From Planctomycetota bacterium (lineage in GTDB: Bacteria; Planctomycetota; Phycisphaerae; FEN-1346), in the NCBI GenBank assembly GCA_026386995.1, contig JAPLMO010000375.1, positions 1 through 20,127 of the forward strand: a stretch of DNA of 20,127 bases. Reading direction: 5' to 3'. Shown piece by piece: positions 7,559 through 15,827 of this stretch (the stretch's first letter is position 1; each line of letters starts with the position of its first letter). A program made the position numbers and the translations under genes. A model generated the notes under the pieces. That model saw nothing but the letters and a program-made list of their open reading frames with translations. It had not been told where the DNA came from and ran no database searches.

Positions 7559-9994
7559 CTAGCCCGGCGGGAGCACGCGCTCGGCCGGCGGGACGGGGCC
7601 ATCCTGCGGCGCCGGCGCTACGGGTTTCTGTGGTTGCCCTGTGGCGGTCAGGTACACGAGGATATTGAGGACCACCGCGCCGGCGTCGGTCGGCTTGTAG
7701 CCGCGGCAGTCGTAGGCCTCGTAGGGGCTCAGGCAGAACTCCGCGTCGAAGGGCGAGAAGACGCCCACCAGTCGCTCGCCTGCAAAGATGCCGTCCAGTT
7801 CCGCCCACGGCTTGACGGATCGCGTGATGCGCAGCGCGCGCCGGAACTCCACCCCATTCGTCAGATCATAACCCCCGGCGGCGTTCATGCTGCCGGTCAT
7901 CATCGGGTGATCCTTAGGCAGGGGCTTGAGGTCCCAGCCGCAGGCCTTTGCCAGGGCCTTCATGGAGTCCGCCGCCTGCAGCGCTCCGCCGGCCGCGTTG
8001 GCCCAGAGGAACCCGCCCTTGCCTACGAACTCCTTCAGTGAAGCCCGCTCGGCGTCGCTCAGGGTGAACGCGCGGCTGGACGCAAGGTACGCGATGTCGT
8101 AGCCCTGGAGGTTGCCGGCCGATACGCCGCCCGTGTTGAAAGGCGGGCGCACGGGTTCCTTTACTTCCAGCGCGATGCCGAAAGAACCGTTGACGTACGC
8201 GGCCAGTTTCTGAAGCGCTCCGTAGTTGGCGCCCACGGCCCAGTTGCCGGAATGTTCAAGGCGGGCCATCTTCAGGGCCTTCTTCGGCCCCGGCTGAACG
8301 GCCCCGCCGTAGCGGGCGATCGGCGTCTCGTCTGCGAGTTTGGCCCGCAGCGGTGCGCGGTCCATGGCGTAGGTGAAAACGTTGATGCCCCACTGGAAGA
8401 GGTAGTCCTTGGAAAGGAACGCCCGCATCTGCCAGGGGCACGAGACGTCGTCTATGGAGTAGAAGAGGATCGTGCGGAGGCCGTCGTGGATGCCCATCAG
8501 TTCCGGCCGCTGTGAGAGCGGATATGGGTCGGTGAACACGGGATGGCTCGACCCCAGCGGTTCCAGGGGCCACTCCGGCCAGACTTCTTTGGCAAATCCC
8601 TGGACCCATTTTCGGACCGTCGGGTTGCCGCACGACGCCTCAAAGAGGATTGTTCCGCCGGTGTCCGTGAAGCCGCGGAGTTTGGCCTTGTCCTTCGGGG
8701 TCAGGTTGGGAACGCTCTCGGCCGAGATATATAGGACGGGGGCGTCGTGGAGTTCGTCCAGCGGCGCCGCCAGGTCCACGATCTGCCAGTTGAACATCTG
8801 CTCCTTGACGCGCTCGATGTAGGCCGTCAGGTTGGCGATGTCGCGGCGGTGGGCGTTCCAGGTGCCATCGAAACGGAGTTTGTTGAAGAGGATGGGCGAG
8901 CGGCCCTTGTAGAGGAACTGGAGTGCGAAGCAGGTGTCCGCCACCCGCCCGCCGCCCGACTCGTCGTTGGTGTCGGCCCAACTGCCGTCGCCCCCCTGCC
9001 GACTCAGGAGATACCGGGCACCGTCCTTGTACCAGTTGTTCTTGCCGAAGTACTTGTAGCCTGCGGCGATGCCGACGCGCTCAACGCAGTACAGCCAATA
9101 CAGGGTGCGGCCGGCGCCGGGCTGGCCGGTGCTGAGGGGGTTCTCGGCGCCCGAGTAGTTCTTGGAGACCCAGGCAAGTGCCGCATCTATGCGGCGTTCG
9201 ATGTCCATGGCGGAGGACTGGCTCCGGCCGCCCGAGCAAGGGCATCCGCTGGCCGGTTCGATGAAGTCGGAGATGATGTAGAGCGACGCCAGGCCGGCGG
9301 CGGTCATTGAGCCGTAGGAGTGGCCTTTGAATTGGTAGTGCCAACCGCCATCATCGTGCTGGCCGCGGAAGTAGAACGGCTTGGCACGGTGGAACACATC
9401 AAGCGGGAACTCGATGCCGACGCGCCCGGCCTCGTAGAGCGCCAGCAGGGGCCACTGCGAGACGGAGTAATCGTAATCCGAGCGGTCCAATTTGTAGCGC
9501 CAACCGCCGTAGGCGGACTGGCCCGCAATCACGCGGGCGATGTCCTCGCGCATCTTCTGGCGGATGGCGGCCTGCCGCTCGGCCGAGCAGCGGTTGTGCA
9601 CGTACGCCAGGGCCATGATGCGCATGGGTAGTGCGTAGCCCTGCCTGTCGTTGAAGTCGCGGTCGGTGCTGAGCGACGTCAGGTAGTTCAGGCCCGCCGA
9701 CATGAAATCGCGGTTCGGGTGCTCGCCGAGCCGCGCAAGGGTCATCAGCACAATCGCCGAGTTGCAGGACCGCCACTTCGCGTCGCCGGTGAACGACCCG
9801 TCGGGGTTCCGGAGGTTCAGGAGGAACGCTTTGCCTCGCTCAATGGCGCGGCTGACGGCTTCGTCGGTCACCTCGCCGGGCGGGGCGACCTGCGCGCCGG
9901 CGGTGCGCGCGGCACTCAGGCAGGTGAGGGCGGCCAGCGCCAGCAGTGCGATTTGGGACCGCATGGTTCTCGCAGGTGTGGCATGTGTGTCCAT
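7559..9994 (-). CDS. Secreted alpha/alpha-toroid (prenyltransferase-like repeat) protein with two DUF4159-type domains, paralog 1
   Basis: An 811-residue exported protein. Start ATG at 9992-9994 is preceded by AAAGGAG, 9 bases away; a longer frame upstream lacks such a site. The signal peptide has core IALLALAALTCLSAA and a likely cut after AGA (about residue 34). Residues 45-375 carry toroid-type repeats: NPDGSFTG, AYGGWRY, DDGGWHY, GDGSWAD and ADTCFALQFLYKGRSP. A first DUF4159-type (glutamine-amidotransferase-like fold) domain spans about 378-555 with TDTGGTILFEASCG (443-456). A second spans about 575-785. In the second, the expected EASCG is replaced by NAAGG (666-670). Conserved cysteines shared with the neighbouring paralog include SGCPC (249-253), WLYCVER (300-306) and ADTCFA (352-357). 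The C-terminus is a proline-rich tail. Partners and substrate are unknown. Confidence 0.85.
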   Translation of the reverse strand: MDTHATPARTMRSQIALLALAALTCLSAARTAGAQVAPPGEVTDEAVSRAIERGKAFLLNLRNPDGSFTGDAKWRSCNSAIVLMTLARLGEHPNRDFMSAGLNYLTSLSTDRDFNDRQGYALPMRIMALAYVHNRCSAERQAAIRQKMREDIARVIAGQSAYGGWRYKLDRSDYDYSVSQWPLLALYEAGRVGIEFPLDVFHRAKPFYFRGQHDDGGWHYQFKGHSYGSMTAAGLASLYIISDFIEPASGCPCSGGRSQSSAMDIERRIDAALAWVSKNYSGAENPLSTGQPGAGRTLYWLYCVERVGIAAGYKYFGKNNWYKDGARYLLSRQGGDGSWADTNDESGGGRVADTCFALQFLYKGRSPILFNKLRFDGTWNAHRRDIANLTAYIERVKEQMFNWQIVDLAAPLDELHDAPVLYISAESVPNLTPKDKAKLRGFTDTGGTILFEASCGNPTVRKWVQGFAKEVWPEWPLEPLGSSHPVFTDPYPLSQRPELMGIHDGLRTILFYSIDDVSCPWQMRAFLSKDYLFQWGINVFTYAMDRAPLRAKLADETPIARYGGAVQPGPKKALKMARLEHSGNWAVGANYGALQKLAAYVNGSFGIALEVKEPVRPPFNTGGVSAGNLQGYDIAYLASSRAFTLSDAERASLKEFVGKGGFLWANAAGGALQAADSMKALAKACGWDLKPLPKDHPMMTGSMNAAGGYDLTNGVEFRRALRITRSVKPWAELDGIFAGERLVGVFSPFDAEFCLSPYEAYDCRGYKPTDAGAVVLNILVYLTATGQPQKPVAPAPQDGPVPPAERVLPPG

Positions 9995-10012
9995 ACTATG
10001 GCGCTCCTTTGT

Positions 10013-10038
10013 GCGGCGGGTACGGAAGCCCGCCGCGC
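10013..10038. repeat. Single family A palindrome
   Basis: GCGGCGGG (10013-10020) and its complement in CCCGCCGCGC (10029-10038) enclose an 8-base loop. It has the same stem as the doublets at 571 and 7459 but no partner nearby. It lies between the two paralogous genes, just upstream of the Shine-Dalgarno site of the 9994 gene. Confidence 0.6.
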
Positions 10039-10096
10039 AAAAAGCCAACCGGCACTGTGGTGTCAGACACGCATGGCCCTGACGGGCGCGGCCGGG

Positions 10097-12403
10097 CTAC
10101 GGCTTCAGCGTCGAGAAATAAATCGCCAGGTTGGTCATGACTGCGGCGGCGTCCTCCGGCTTGTAGCCCTTGCACTTGAATGCCTCGTACTCGGTGGCGC
10201 TGAAGACGATGTCCAGGGGCGAGTACGCGCCGATCATCTTTTCGCCGTCGAAGATGCCGTAGAACTCGGCATAGTTACGGCCCAGGCGCGCCATCCGGAA
10301 CCCGGTGCGGAACTCGACGCCCGACGTCAGGTTGTAGCCGAGGGCGGGGTCCATGCGGCCGGTCAGGAGGTCGTGGGTGTTGGGCAGGAGTTTCAACTGC
10401 CACCCCATTTCCGCCGCCAGTTGCCGCACCGACGCATCAAACGCCCCGGACCCGCACGACGCCTCGAACCAGAGGACCCCGCCCTTGCCGGCGTACGCCT
10501 TCAGGGCCTGTTTCTCCTCGGTGGTCAGGATGATGGCGCCGCTGCCCGTGAGGTAGGCCGCGGTATAGCCCGACAGTTCGTTCGGGGTGACGCCGACGGC
10601 GGTGACGGGTGATTGCGAAGTCTCCTTGACTTCCAGGGTGATGTTGGCCTTCTGCTTCAGGGCGGCGGCCAGTTTCTGGAAGCCGCCGTAGTTGGCGCCG
10701 GCTTCCCAGTCGCCGCCGTGTTTGACGCGGGCGATCTTCAGCGTGGTCTGCGAGCCGGCCTTGACGGGCTGCGTATAGCGGGTGGCCTTGGGCGGCAGGC
10801 CGGCCAGTTTGGCCCGCAGCGGCGCGCCGTCGGTTGCGTAGGTATACAGGTTGATGCCCCACTTGAAGAGGTAGTCTTTCGCCGTCACCGCCCTGGTCTG
10901 CCAGGCGCAGGATATGTCGTCGATGGAGTAGAACACGCTGGTGCGGATACCGTCGTTGATGCCCAGGAGTTCCGGCCGCTGCTTCAGCGGCGTCGGGTAG
11001 GTGAAGACGCCGTGGTCGGGGCCGAGGGGTTTCAGGCCCCACTCGGGCCAGACCTTCTTGGCGAAGTCCTGGAACCACTTGCGGGCCGCCGCGTTGCCGC
11101 AGGATGCCTCGAAGAGGACCGTGCCGCCCGTGTCGGTGAACTCGCGGAGTTTCTTCTGGGCCGCTTCATCGTCCAATTTCGGGGCGTTTTCGGCGCTGAT
11201 ATAAAGGATGGGCGCCTCGTGCAGTTCGTCCATGGGCGCCTTCAGTTCGACGATCTGCCAGTGGAATTGCTGCTCCTTGGCTCGCTCGATGTAACTGGTC
11301 AGGTTGGCCATGTCGCGCCGGTGCGCGTTCCAGATGCCGTCGAAACGCAGTTTGTTGAAAAGCACGGGGGCGCGGCCCTTGTAAAGGAACAGGAGGGCGA
11401 AGCACGTGTCTTCCGTGCTGCCCCAATTGCCGCCCCTATTGGCCTTCAGGAGGTGCTGGGCGCCTTCCTTGTACCAGTTGTGGTCGCCGAAGTACTTATA
11501 CCCGCTGGCGATGCCGACTCGCTCAGCGCAGTAGAGCCAATACAGGGTGCGGCCGGCGCCAGGCTGGCCGTTGCTGTGGGGGTTATCGGCGGGCGAGTAG
11601 TTCTTGCTGAGCCAGGCGAGGGCCATTTCCAGGTGGCGCTCGTTCTCGGCGTCGGGCGGCCGGCTGCGCCCGCCACCGCACGGGCAGCCGCTGGAGGGGT
11701 CCAGCACGTCGTTGATAATGAAGAGCGAGGCCGCGCCTGCGGCGGCCATTGAGCCGTAGGATGGGCCCTGCTGGTAGTGCCACCCGCCGTCGGCGTTCTG
11801 CATCCTGAAATACAGGTCGCGGGCCTTACGGAGGCTATCGGTGGGAAACTCGATGCCCACGAGGTTGGCTTCGCGGAAGGCCAGGATCGGCCACTGAACA
11901 ACGGAAAAGTCGTAATCGCTCCCGCCCCTGAGGGCGTATCGCCATCCGCCGTTGGTGGACTGGCCCACCTCTAGGCGCTTGACGTCCTCATACATTTTCT
12001 GCCGGACGGCGACCTTCTTGTCGCCCAGGAGTCTGCTGTAAATGTAAGAAAGGCCCATGATGCGGATCGGAACGCAATAGCCCTGCCGGGTGCCGAAGCC
12101 CTGGTCGGCGTCCAGGTTCAGAAGGTAGTCCAACCCATTGGACATGTGCGGGCGATTGGGATGCTCGCGCATGTACGCCAAGGTCATGAAGACCAGGGCC
12201 GACATGCCGCCGTGCCCGCCATCGCCGCCGTCGCCGAAAGAACCATTGCCCTTCGCGAGGCCGACCAGATGGTTCCGCCCCTCTTCAATGGCCTTGACGA
12301 CCTCGGCGTCGGTTATGGCGAGGGCGGGGGTCGTCGGGAACACCGCCACGGTCACGATCACGGCCAAGGCCGCCACCACGGTCCTTCGAATTGCACGTTT
12401 CAT
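10097..12403 (-). CDS. Secreted alpha/alpha-toroid protein with two DUF4159-type domains, paralog 2
   Basis: A 768-residue tandem paralog of the protein starting at 9994, with over half the residues alike by eye and closer in the first DUF4159-type domain. The signal peptide is residues 1-29 (KRAIRR, a long hydrophobic core, cut after ALA). The toroid covers about 30-355 with GNGSFGDGG, TNGGWRY, NADGGWHY, SGCPCGGGRS (238-247), RTLYWLYCAERVGIA and EDTCFALLFLYKGRAP. The first DUF4159-type domain is about 358-537 with TDTGGTVLFEASCG (423-436), the second about 555-765. Here the second domain keeps GGVLWFEASCGSG (641-653), unlike its paralog. The start has AGGAG about 6 bases upstream. A promoter candidate lies at 12445-12473; the two genes are probably one transcript, this one first, with a 102-bp gap. 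The molecular role is unknown. Confidence 0.87.
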   Translation of the reverse strand: MKRAIRRTVVAALAVIVTVAVFPTTPALAITDAEVVKAIEEGRNHLVGLAKGNGSFGDGGDGGHGGMSALVFMTLAYMREHPNRPHMSNGLDYLLNLDADQGFGTRQGYCVPIRIMGLSYIYSRLLGDKKVAVRQKMYEDVKRLEVGQSTNGGWRYALRGGSDYDFSVVQWPILAFREANLVGIEFPTDSLRKARDLYFRMQNADGGWHYQQGPSYGSMAAAGAASLFIINDVLDPSSGCPCGGGRSRPPDAENERHLEMALAWLSKNYSPADNPHSNGQPGAGRTLYWLYCAERVGIASGYKYFGDHNWYKEGAQHLLKANRGGNWGSTEDTCFALLFLYKGRAPVLFNKLRFDGIWNAHRRDMANLTSYIERAKEQQFHWQIVELKAPMDELHEAPILYISAENAPKLDDEAAQKKLREFTDTGGTVLFEASCGNAAARKWFQDFAKKVWPEWGLKPLGPDHGVFTYPTPLKQRPELLGINDGIRTSVFYSIDDISCAWQTRAVTAKDYLFKWGINLYTYATDGAPLRAKLAGLPPKATRYTQPVKAGSQTTLKIARVKHGGDWEAGANYGGFQKLAAALKQKANITLEVKETSQSPVTAVGVTPNELSGYTAAYLTGSGAIILTTEEKQALKAYAGKGGVLWFEASCGSGAFDASVRQLAAEMGWQLKLLPNTHDLLTGRMDPALGYNLTSGVEFRTGFRMARLGRNYAEFYGIFDGEKMIGAYSPLDIVFSATEYEAFKCKGYKPEDAAAVMTNLAIYFSTLKP

Positions 12404-12444
12404 CGCAGACTCCTGAACGGCGAGGCCAAGTCTCTCACTCGCTT

Positions 12445-12473
12445 ACTTTACTACAGGCGAGAGCGATTCGCAA
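12445..12473 (-). promoter_or_regulatory. Sigma-70-type promoter candidate for the toroid/DUF4159 pair
   Basis: Read on the minus strand: -35 TTGCGA (12473-12468), 17-bp spacer, -10 TAAAGT (12450-12445), giving a leader of about 35 nt before the ATG at 12403. Each box matches consensus at 4 of 6. Found by eye only. Confidence 0.45.
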
Positions 12474-12706
12474 GCCCACGAAATGTCAGCCGAGGCAACA
12501 AAAACCCCTCCCCCCTGCCCCGGCGGCCGTGAGCCTCCGTACGCCTCTTACCATTGAATGCGACACTATCTTATACGCTTCCGGGGCCGTTGTGTAGCCA
12601 AAAAGTTGCATGTGGGCGTATCACTTGCCTGCTGAATTAGACGGCTTTTCCGGCTCCTACATATTGGGTATTTCGCGGCCGCCCGGCGTTCTTTTGAACT
12701 GACCCT

Positions 12707-12735
12707 TTGCATGCCGGGGGCCGGGTCCGTATGAT
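12707..12735 (+). promoter_or_regulatory. Sigma-70-type promoter candidate for the GreA fusion
   Basis: -35 TTGCAT (12707-12712), 17-bp spacer, -10 TATGAT (12730-12735, 5 of 6). The predicted RNA start near 12742 leaves a very short leader before the ATGs at 12757 and 12766. This argues against the upstream TTG at 12748 as the start. Confidence 0.5.
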
Positions 12736-12756
12736 GGTGCGGACCTTTTGGGCGAA

Positions 12757-14994
12757 ATGACTGCTATGATCACGAATCCGCAATCCGAACAGGCCGACCC
12801 GCTGGCCGAGCAGATGGCCCGCCTTGTGTCGCTCGTGCGAAGCGGCGCGGCCGACGACCTCGATGCCGCCTGGATGGAGGCCATCGAGGACCAGGCCGTC
12901 GGCTTGCACGACCTCTGGCCGGTCCTGGACGAAGTGGCCTCCCGCAACGACGCCCGGATGATGGAGTCGCTGCTGTGGCTCCTCTTCTCGATCTGGGCCG
13001 AGGGCCGCGGCCCAGAGGCGGCGTTGGAGGCGGCGTGCCAGACCGCCGCTCTCGTGCCCGACACGGCCGCCCTCCGCGACGAGATCGCCGGCCTGTATCG
13101 GAAGGTGTACGCTTCGTTCCCCGCCATCGACACGCTGACCGAGATGACCCTTCAGAAGCCCGACGTGCCGACCGCGAAGGCGATGGCGGCCCTGGAGCGG
13201 TTCATTGCGCTTCCGCCCGGCACTTACGTCAGCGACAGCCGCCGCAAGAGCCCCGGCCGCGTCATGGGCGTGGAGACCGGTCGCAAGGTGCTCTCGGTCT
13301 CGTTCGGCGAGAGCGACCGGGCGTACGATGCCACCTCCGTCGATGCCCTCGAGGTCCTGCCCGCCGACGACTTCCGCGCCATGGCCGTCTTCGATAAGCC
13401 CCGGCTGGCGATCCTGGCCCGCGACGATCCTGCGCGGTTGGTGCGGATGGTGCTGGGGACCTACGGGCCCCGCATGGGCCTGAAGGACCTCAAGATACGC
13501 CTGGCCGACGTGGCCGTGCCGGCTGACGGCTGGTCGAAGTGGTGGTCAACGGCCAAGACGGCGGTCAAGCGTGACCCGCACGTCGAGATGTCGGAAGGGA
13601 CGCAACCGGACTTCTTCCTCCGCAGCCGCCCGATGACGTTCGAGGCGGAAGTCCGCGATCAGTTTGACTCCGCCCAGGCCGCCGAGGAGAAACTGCTGGT
13701 CGTCCTGGGCTACCTGGGCGAAGGTCGCCGCGGCGACCCGCTTGAGGCCGAGGCGCTGAAGGCGTTTGCCGCAGACGTGGCGCGCCTGGCCGACCCTGCG
13801 AGCCGCGCGACGCCCGGCGAGCGCCTGGCGGCACAGGCGATTCTGGCGGATATCCTGGGCCACCTGGGCGAAGCGATGCCGCCGGCGCCGGCGGCAGCCG
13901 ACGTGACGGCGGTCGCTTCTGCGGACCTCGCGGGCTGGGTGGTTTCGATCCGTAGCGACGAACTGGCCAACCGGGCACTGACCTTTCTCAAGCAGAGCCT
14001 CCCCGACCGATGGCTGGACGTCTTTACGAACGCGATGCCGGGCGCGTCGGCCGAGGTCTGCGAGCGGGTTGCGGCGGACCTGGCCGCGGCCGGCCGCATG
14101 GACCTCCTGGCGTCTGCCGCAGGCGAGATCGTGCGCCGGCCCGAGCAGTGCCTGGCGGCCCTGGCGTGGCTCTGGAAAACTGCCGGCCAGGAGAAGTACA
14201 CCGAGGCCCTCGGGGCCTTGAGCCGCCCATCGATGACCGTGCGCCTCTTCCATGCCGCCAACGACCTGGCCCTGACGGACGTGGCCGACAAGGCCCGCAA
14301 ACAGGAACTCCTGAATCTCGTGCGGCGGACCGTCGCCGCCAAGGACCTGGCCGGCGTCCGCGACGTGCTGAAAAATACCGATGCGGCATGGGCGAAGGAA
14401 ATCCGCACGGCCGTGTCGCGCAACGCCGCCCTCTCCGACCACCAACGCATCCAGGTGCTGGAGATTCTCGGCCACGTGCACCCCGTGCCGATCGCCAAGA
14501 CCGTGCCGCCCTGGGAAGAGGACGTGATCTACACAACGTCGGCCGCGCTGGTGGAGCGCCAAAAGGAGTTCGAGGAACTCATTCACGTGAAGTTGCCGAA
14601 GAACAGCACCGCCATCGGTGAGGCGGCGGCTCGCGGGGACCTCTCGGAGAACGCCGAGTTCACGGCCGCGCTTGAAGAGCGCGATCGCCTGACCGAGCGG
14701 GCCAACGCCATGCAGGCGGAACTCGTGAAGGCCAAGCCCATTACGCATGTGATGGTCGCCGGCGACACCGTCAACGTCGGCTCGACCGTCCGGGCCAGGC
14801 GCCTGTCGACCGGCGAGGAGGAGACGCTCACGTTCCTCGGCCCGTGGGACGCCGACACCCGGAAGGGCATCTACTACTATAAGGCCCCGCTGCCGCAGGC
14901 ATTCATGGGCAAGGCGGTGGGCGGGACGGTCGTCCTGCGGACCGACTCCGGCGAGGAGCGGTGGGAAATCCTGGAGATCAAGCCGGCGATCTGA
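12757..14994 (+). CDS. greA: GreA transcript-cleavage factor fused to a ~590-residue N-terminal region
   Basis: A 745-residue protein. Residues about 590-745 form a complete GreA. The coiled-coil carries the catalytic tip in AARGDLSENAEF, with acidic residues D628 and E631 equivalent to GreA D41/E44. The FKBP-like domain follows (VNVGSTVRARRLSTGEEE to RWEILEIKPAI). GreA rescues backtracked RNA polymerase by stimulating RNA cleavage in the secondary channel. The first ~590 residues are mostly helical and unfamiliar, apart from a small strand-rich segment (about 153-205, PGTYVSDSRRKSPGRVMG) and a tryptophan-rich WSKWW at 259-263. Long GreA fusions with an unknown N-terminal domain are known in Chlamydiae, so this may be a PVC-wide form. 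The start is the first ATG after the promoter; 12766 is possible. The last 47 bp recur at 17275-17321. Confidence 0.88.
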   Translation: MTAMITNPQSEQADPLAEQMARLVSLVRSGAADDLDAAWMEAIEDQAVGLHDLWPVLDEVASRNDARMMESLLWLLFSIWAEGRGPEAALEAACQTAALVPDTAALRDEIAGLYRKVYASFPAIDTLTEMTLQKPDVPTAKAMAALERFIALPPGTYVSDSRRKSPGRVMGVETGRKVLSVSFGESDRAYDATSVDALEVLPADDFRAMAVFDKPRLAILARDDPARLVRMVLGTYGPRMGLKDLKIRLADVAVPADGWSKWWSTAKTAVKRDPHVEMSEGTQPDFFLRSRPMTFEAEVRDQFDSAQAAEEKLLVVLGYLGEGRRGDPLEAEALKAFAADVARLADPASRATPGERLAAQAILADILGHLGEAMPPAPAAADVTAVASADLAGWVVSIRSDELANRALTFLKQSLPDRWLDVFTNAMPGASAEVCERVAADLAAAGRMDLLASAAGEIVRRPEQCLAALAWLWKTAGQEKYTEALGALSRPSMTVRLFHAANDLALTDVADKARKQELLNLVRRTVAAKDLAGVRDVLKNTDAAWAKEIRTAVSRNAALSDHQRIQVLEILGHVHPVPIAKTVPPWEEDVIYTTSAALVERQKEFEELIHVKLPKNSTAIGEAAARGDLSENAEFTAALEERDRLTERANAMQAELVKAKPITHVMVAGDTVNVGSTVRARRLSTGEEETLTFLGPWDADTRKGIYYYKAPLPQAFMGKAVGGTVVLRTDSGEERWEILEIKPAI
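14948..14994 (+). repeat. Direct repeat R1, intact copy: last 47 bp of the GreA gene
   Basis: Identical over 47 bp to 17275-17321, including the TGA stop. Looser similarity may extend left (14932-14947 against 17246-17260, one indel). Marks the left edge of the 14995-17274 insert. Confidence 0.9.
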
Positions 14995-15109
14995 AATCCC
15001 GAATCGCAGATTTCAAATTCCAGATCGCAGCCCCTGTCCCCCGAATTACCAATCGTGCCTTCAAGGTCGTCGGCCACGTTGTTTCCTAAGCAGGACCCAG
15101 GCGGGCGAG

Positions 15110-15167
15110 CCAAAAGAGAAAGGCCGCACAGAGAGTACAGGCCCCTGTACGGCCTTGGTTCTTTTGG
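15110..15167. other. Long imperfect stem-loop
   Basis: Left arm CCAAAAGAGAAAGGCCG (15110-15126) pairs with CGGCCTTGGTTCTTTTGG (15150-15167), apart from a small internal bulge. Inside sits the palindrome GTACAGGCCCCTGTAC (15135-15150), which shares one base with the outer arm. It could be a transcript end for the GreA gene or part of a small RNA or mobile-element end; nothing decides between these. Confidence 0.45.
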
Positions 15168-15409
15168 TCGCAACTCAACGGGGATCAACCGCCGAGTCGT
15201 CGCCCGGCCTGGTTGTCCTACATCTTACTATACGGCATGTGAGGCGGTTTACAACACCCTTTCGCCCGACGCGACAAGAAACGTACACGGGTGTACTTTT
15301 GTGGACGGTGATGGGCGCTTCAAGGCGATCTGGGACGCTCGGCGGGGGTTGCCGCGCAAAAAAAGCGGTGGCCGGACGGGGGTTTACACAATCCAACCAC
15401 CGCATGAAA

Positions 15410-15430
15410 CATGCGGGAACGTCCCGCATG
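15410..15430. other. Perfect 9-bp hairpin
   Basis: CATGCGGGA (15410-15418), loop ACG, TCCCGCATG (15422-15430). No T-run follows, so it is not an ordinary terminator. Confidence 0.45.
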
Positions 15431-15625
15431 GCATAGTGCGACGGAGGAGTATGCGGCACGCGCGGCGGAAAGTCAAGATTGATAACCATATTGCGGGAGG
15501 ATCAGTCCGCCCGCCACACCCGTCGCGTGTTCAGTTGTCCGTCACCTGATCTATACGACTCAGACTCCCCGGCAGTCAAGTGCTTGATCTGAATCTATGG
15601 GCTAAACCAAGATACTGCTTTCCGT

Positions 15626-15654
15626 TTGCTTTTGGGCCAATCGTAGGGTATAGT
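15626..15654 (+). promoter_or_regulatory. Sigma-70-type promoter candidate for the PEP-CTERM gene
   Basis: -35 TTGCTT (15626-15631, 3 of 6), 17-bp spacer, -10 TATAGT (15649-15654, 5 of 6). The predicted RNA start near 15661 gives a leader of about 165 nt that includes the hairpin at 15744-15780. Confidence 0.45.
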
Positions 15655-15743
15655 TTTAGACGACAGTGACGGCCGCATACGCTTGATGGGAGTCGGGCGG
15701 AACGGCAGGTTGTATGTCGCGTCAATCTGAGTGAGTAACGCTT

Positions 15744-15780
15744 GGGCGATTTCCGGGGGAGTACCGGAGGTCGCCCTTTT
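15744..15780 (+). terminator. Terminator-like hairpin inside the PEP-CTERM leader (attenuator candidate)
   Basis: GGGCGATTTCCGG (15744-15756) pairs over 13 bp with CCGGAGGTCGCCC (15764-15776), two of the pairs being G-U, around a 7-base loop, and TTTT follows directly (15777-15780). It ends 47 bases before the ATG at 15828, downstream of a plausible promoter, so it sits where an expression platform would. Confidence 0.55.
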
Positions 15781-15827
15781 CGGTAATTGGGAAGCGTCCT
15801 CATATTCGCAGGAGGCACTGACGTTCC

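Larger units (their letters stand above)
12404..12756. other. Divergent spacer between the toroid/DUF4159 pair and the GreA fusion
   Basis: A 353-bp spacer with no gene. It holds a promoter candidate for each direction, listed separately, and a pyrimidine-rich run (ACCCCTCCCCCCTGCCCC, around 12505). No palindromic repeat doublet is present, unlike most other spacers here. Confidence 0.6.
14995..15625. other. Spacer with no convincing gene, several hairpins
   Basis: About 630 bp after the GreA stop. The open frames here have poor codon structure and no recognisable protein. Hairpins at 15110-15167 and 15410-15430 are listed separately. A perfect short palindrome GTACACGGGTGTAC lies at 15283-15296 and is followed by TTTT. 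Base composition is visibly less GC-rich than in the flanking genes. Confidence 0.6.

Noticed and set aside
9920..9960. Lipoprotein signal around ALTC in the 9994 gene
   Set aside because: The residue before the cysteine is threonine, which does not fit a lipobox; an ordinary signal peptide cut after AGA fits better.
10613..11752. Plus-strand open frame of about 380 codons
   Set aside because: It lies opposite the second toroid/DUF4159 gene, which has a signal peptide, ribosome site and a paralog.
15055..15549. Possible 164-residue plus-strand protein
   Set aside because: Mixed composition, irregular codon use, crossed by several hairpins, no recognisable motif or good ribosome site.
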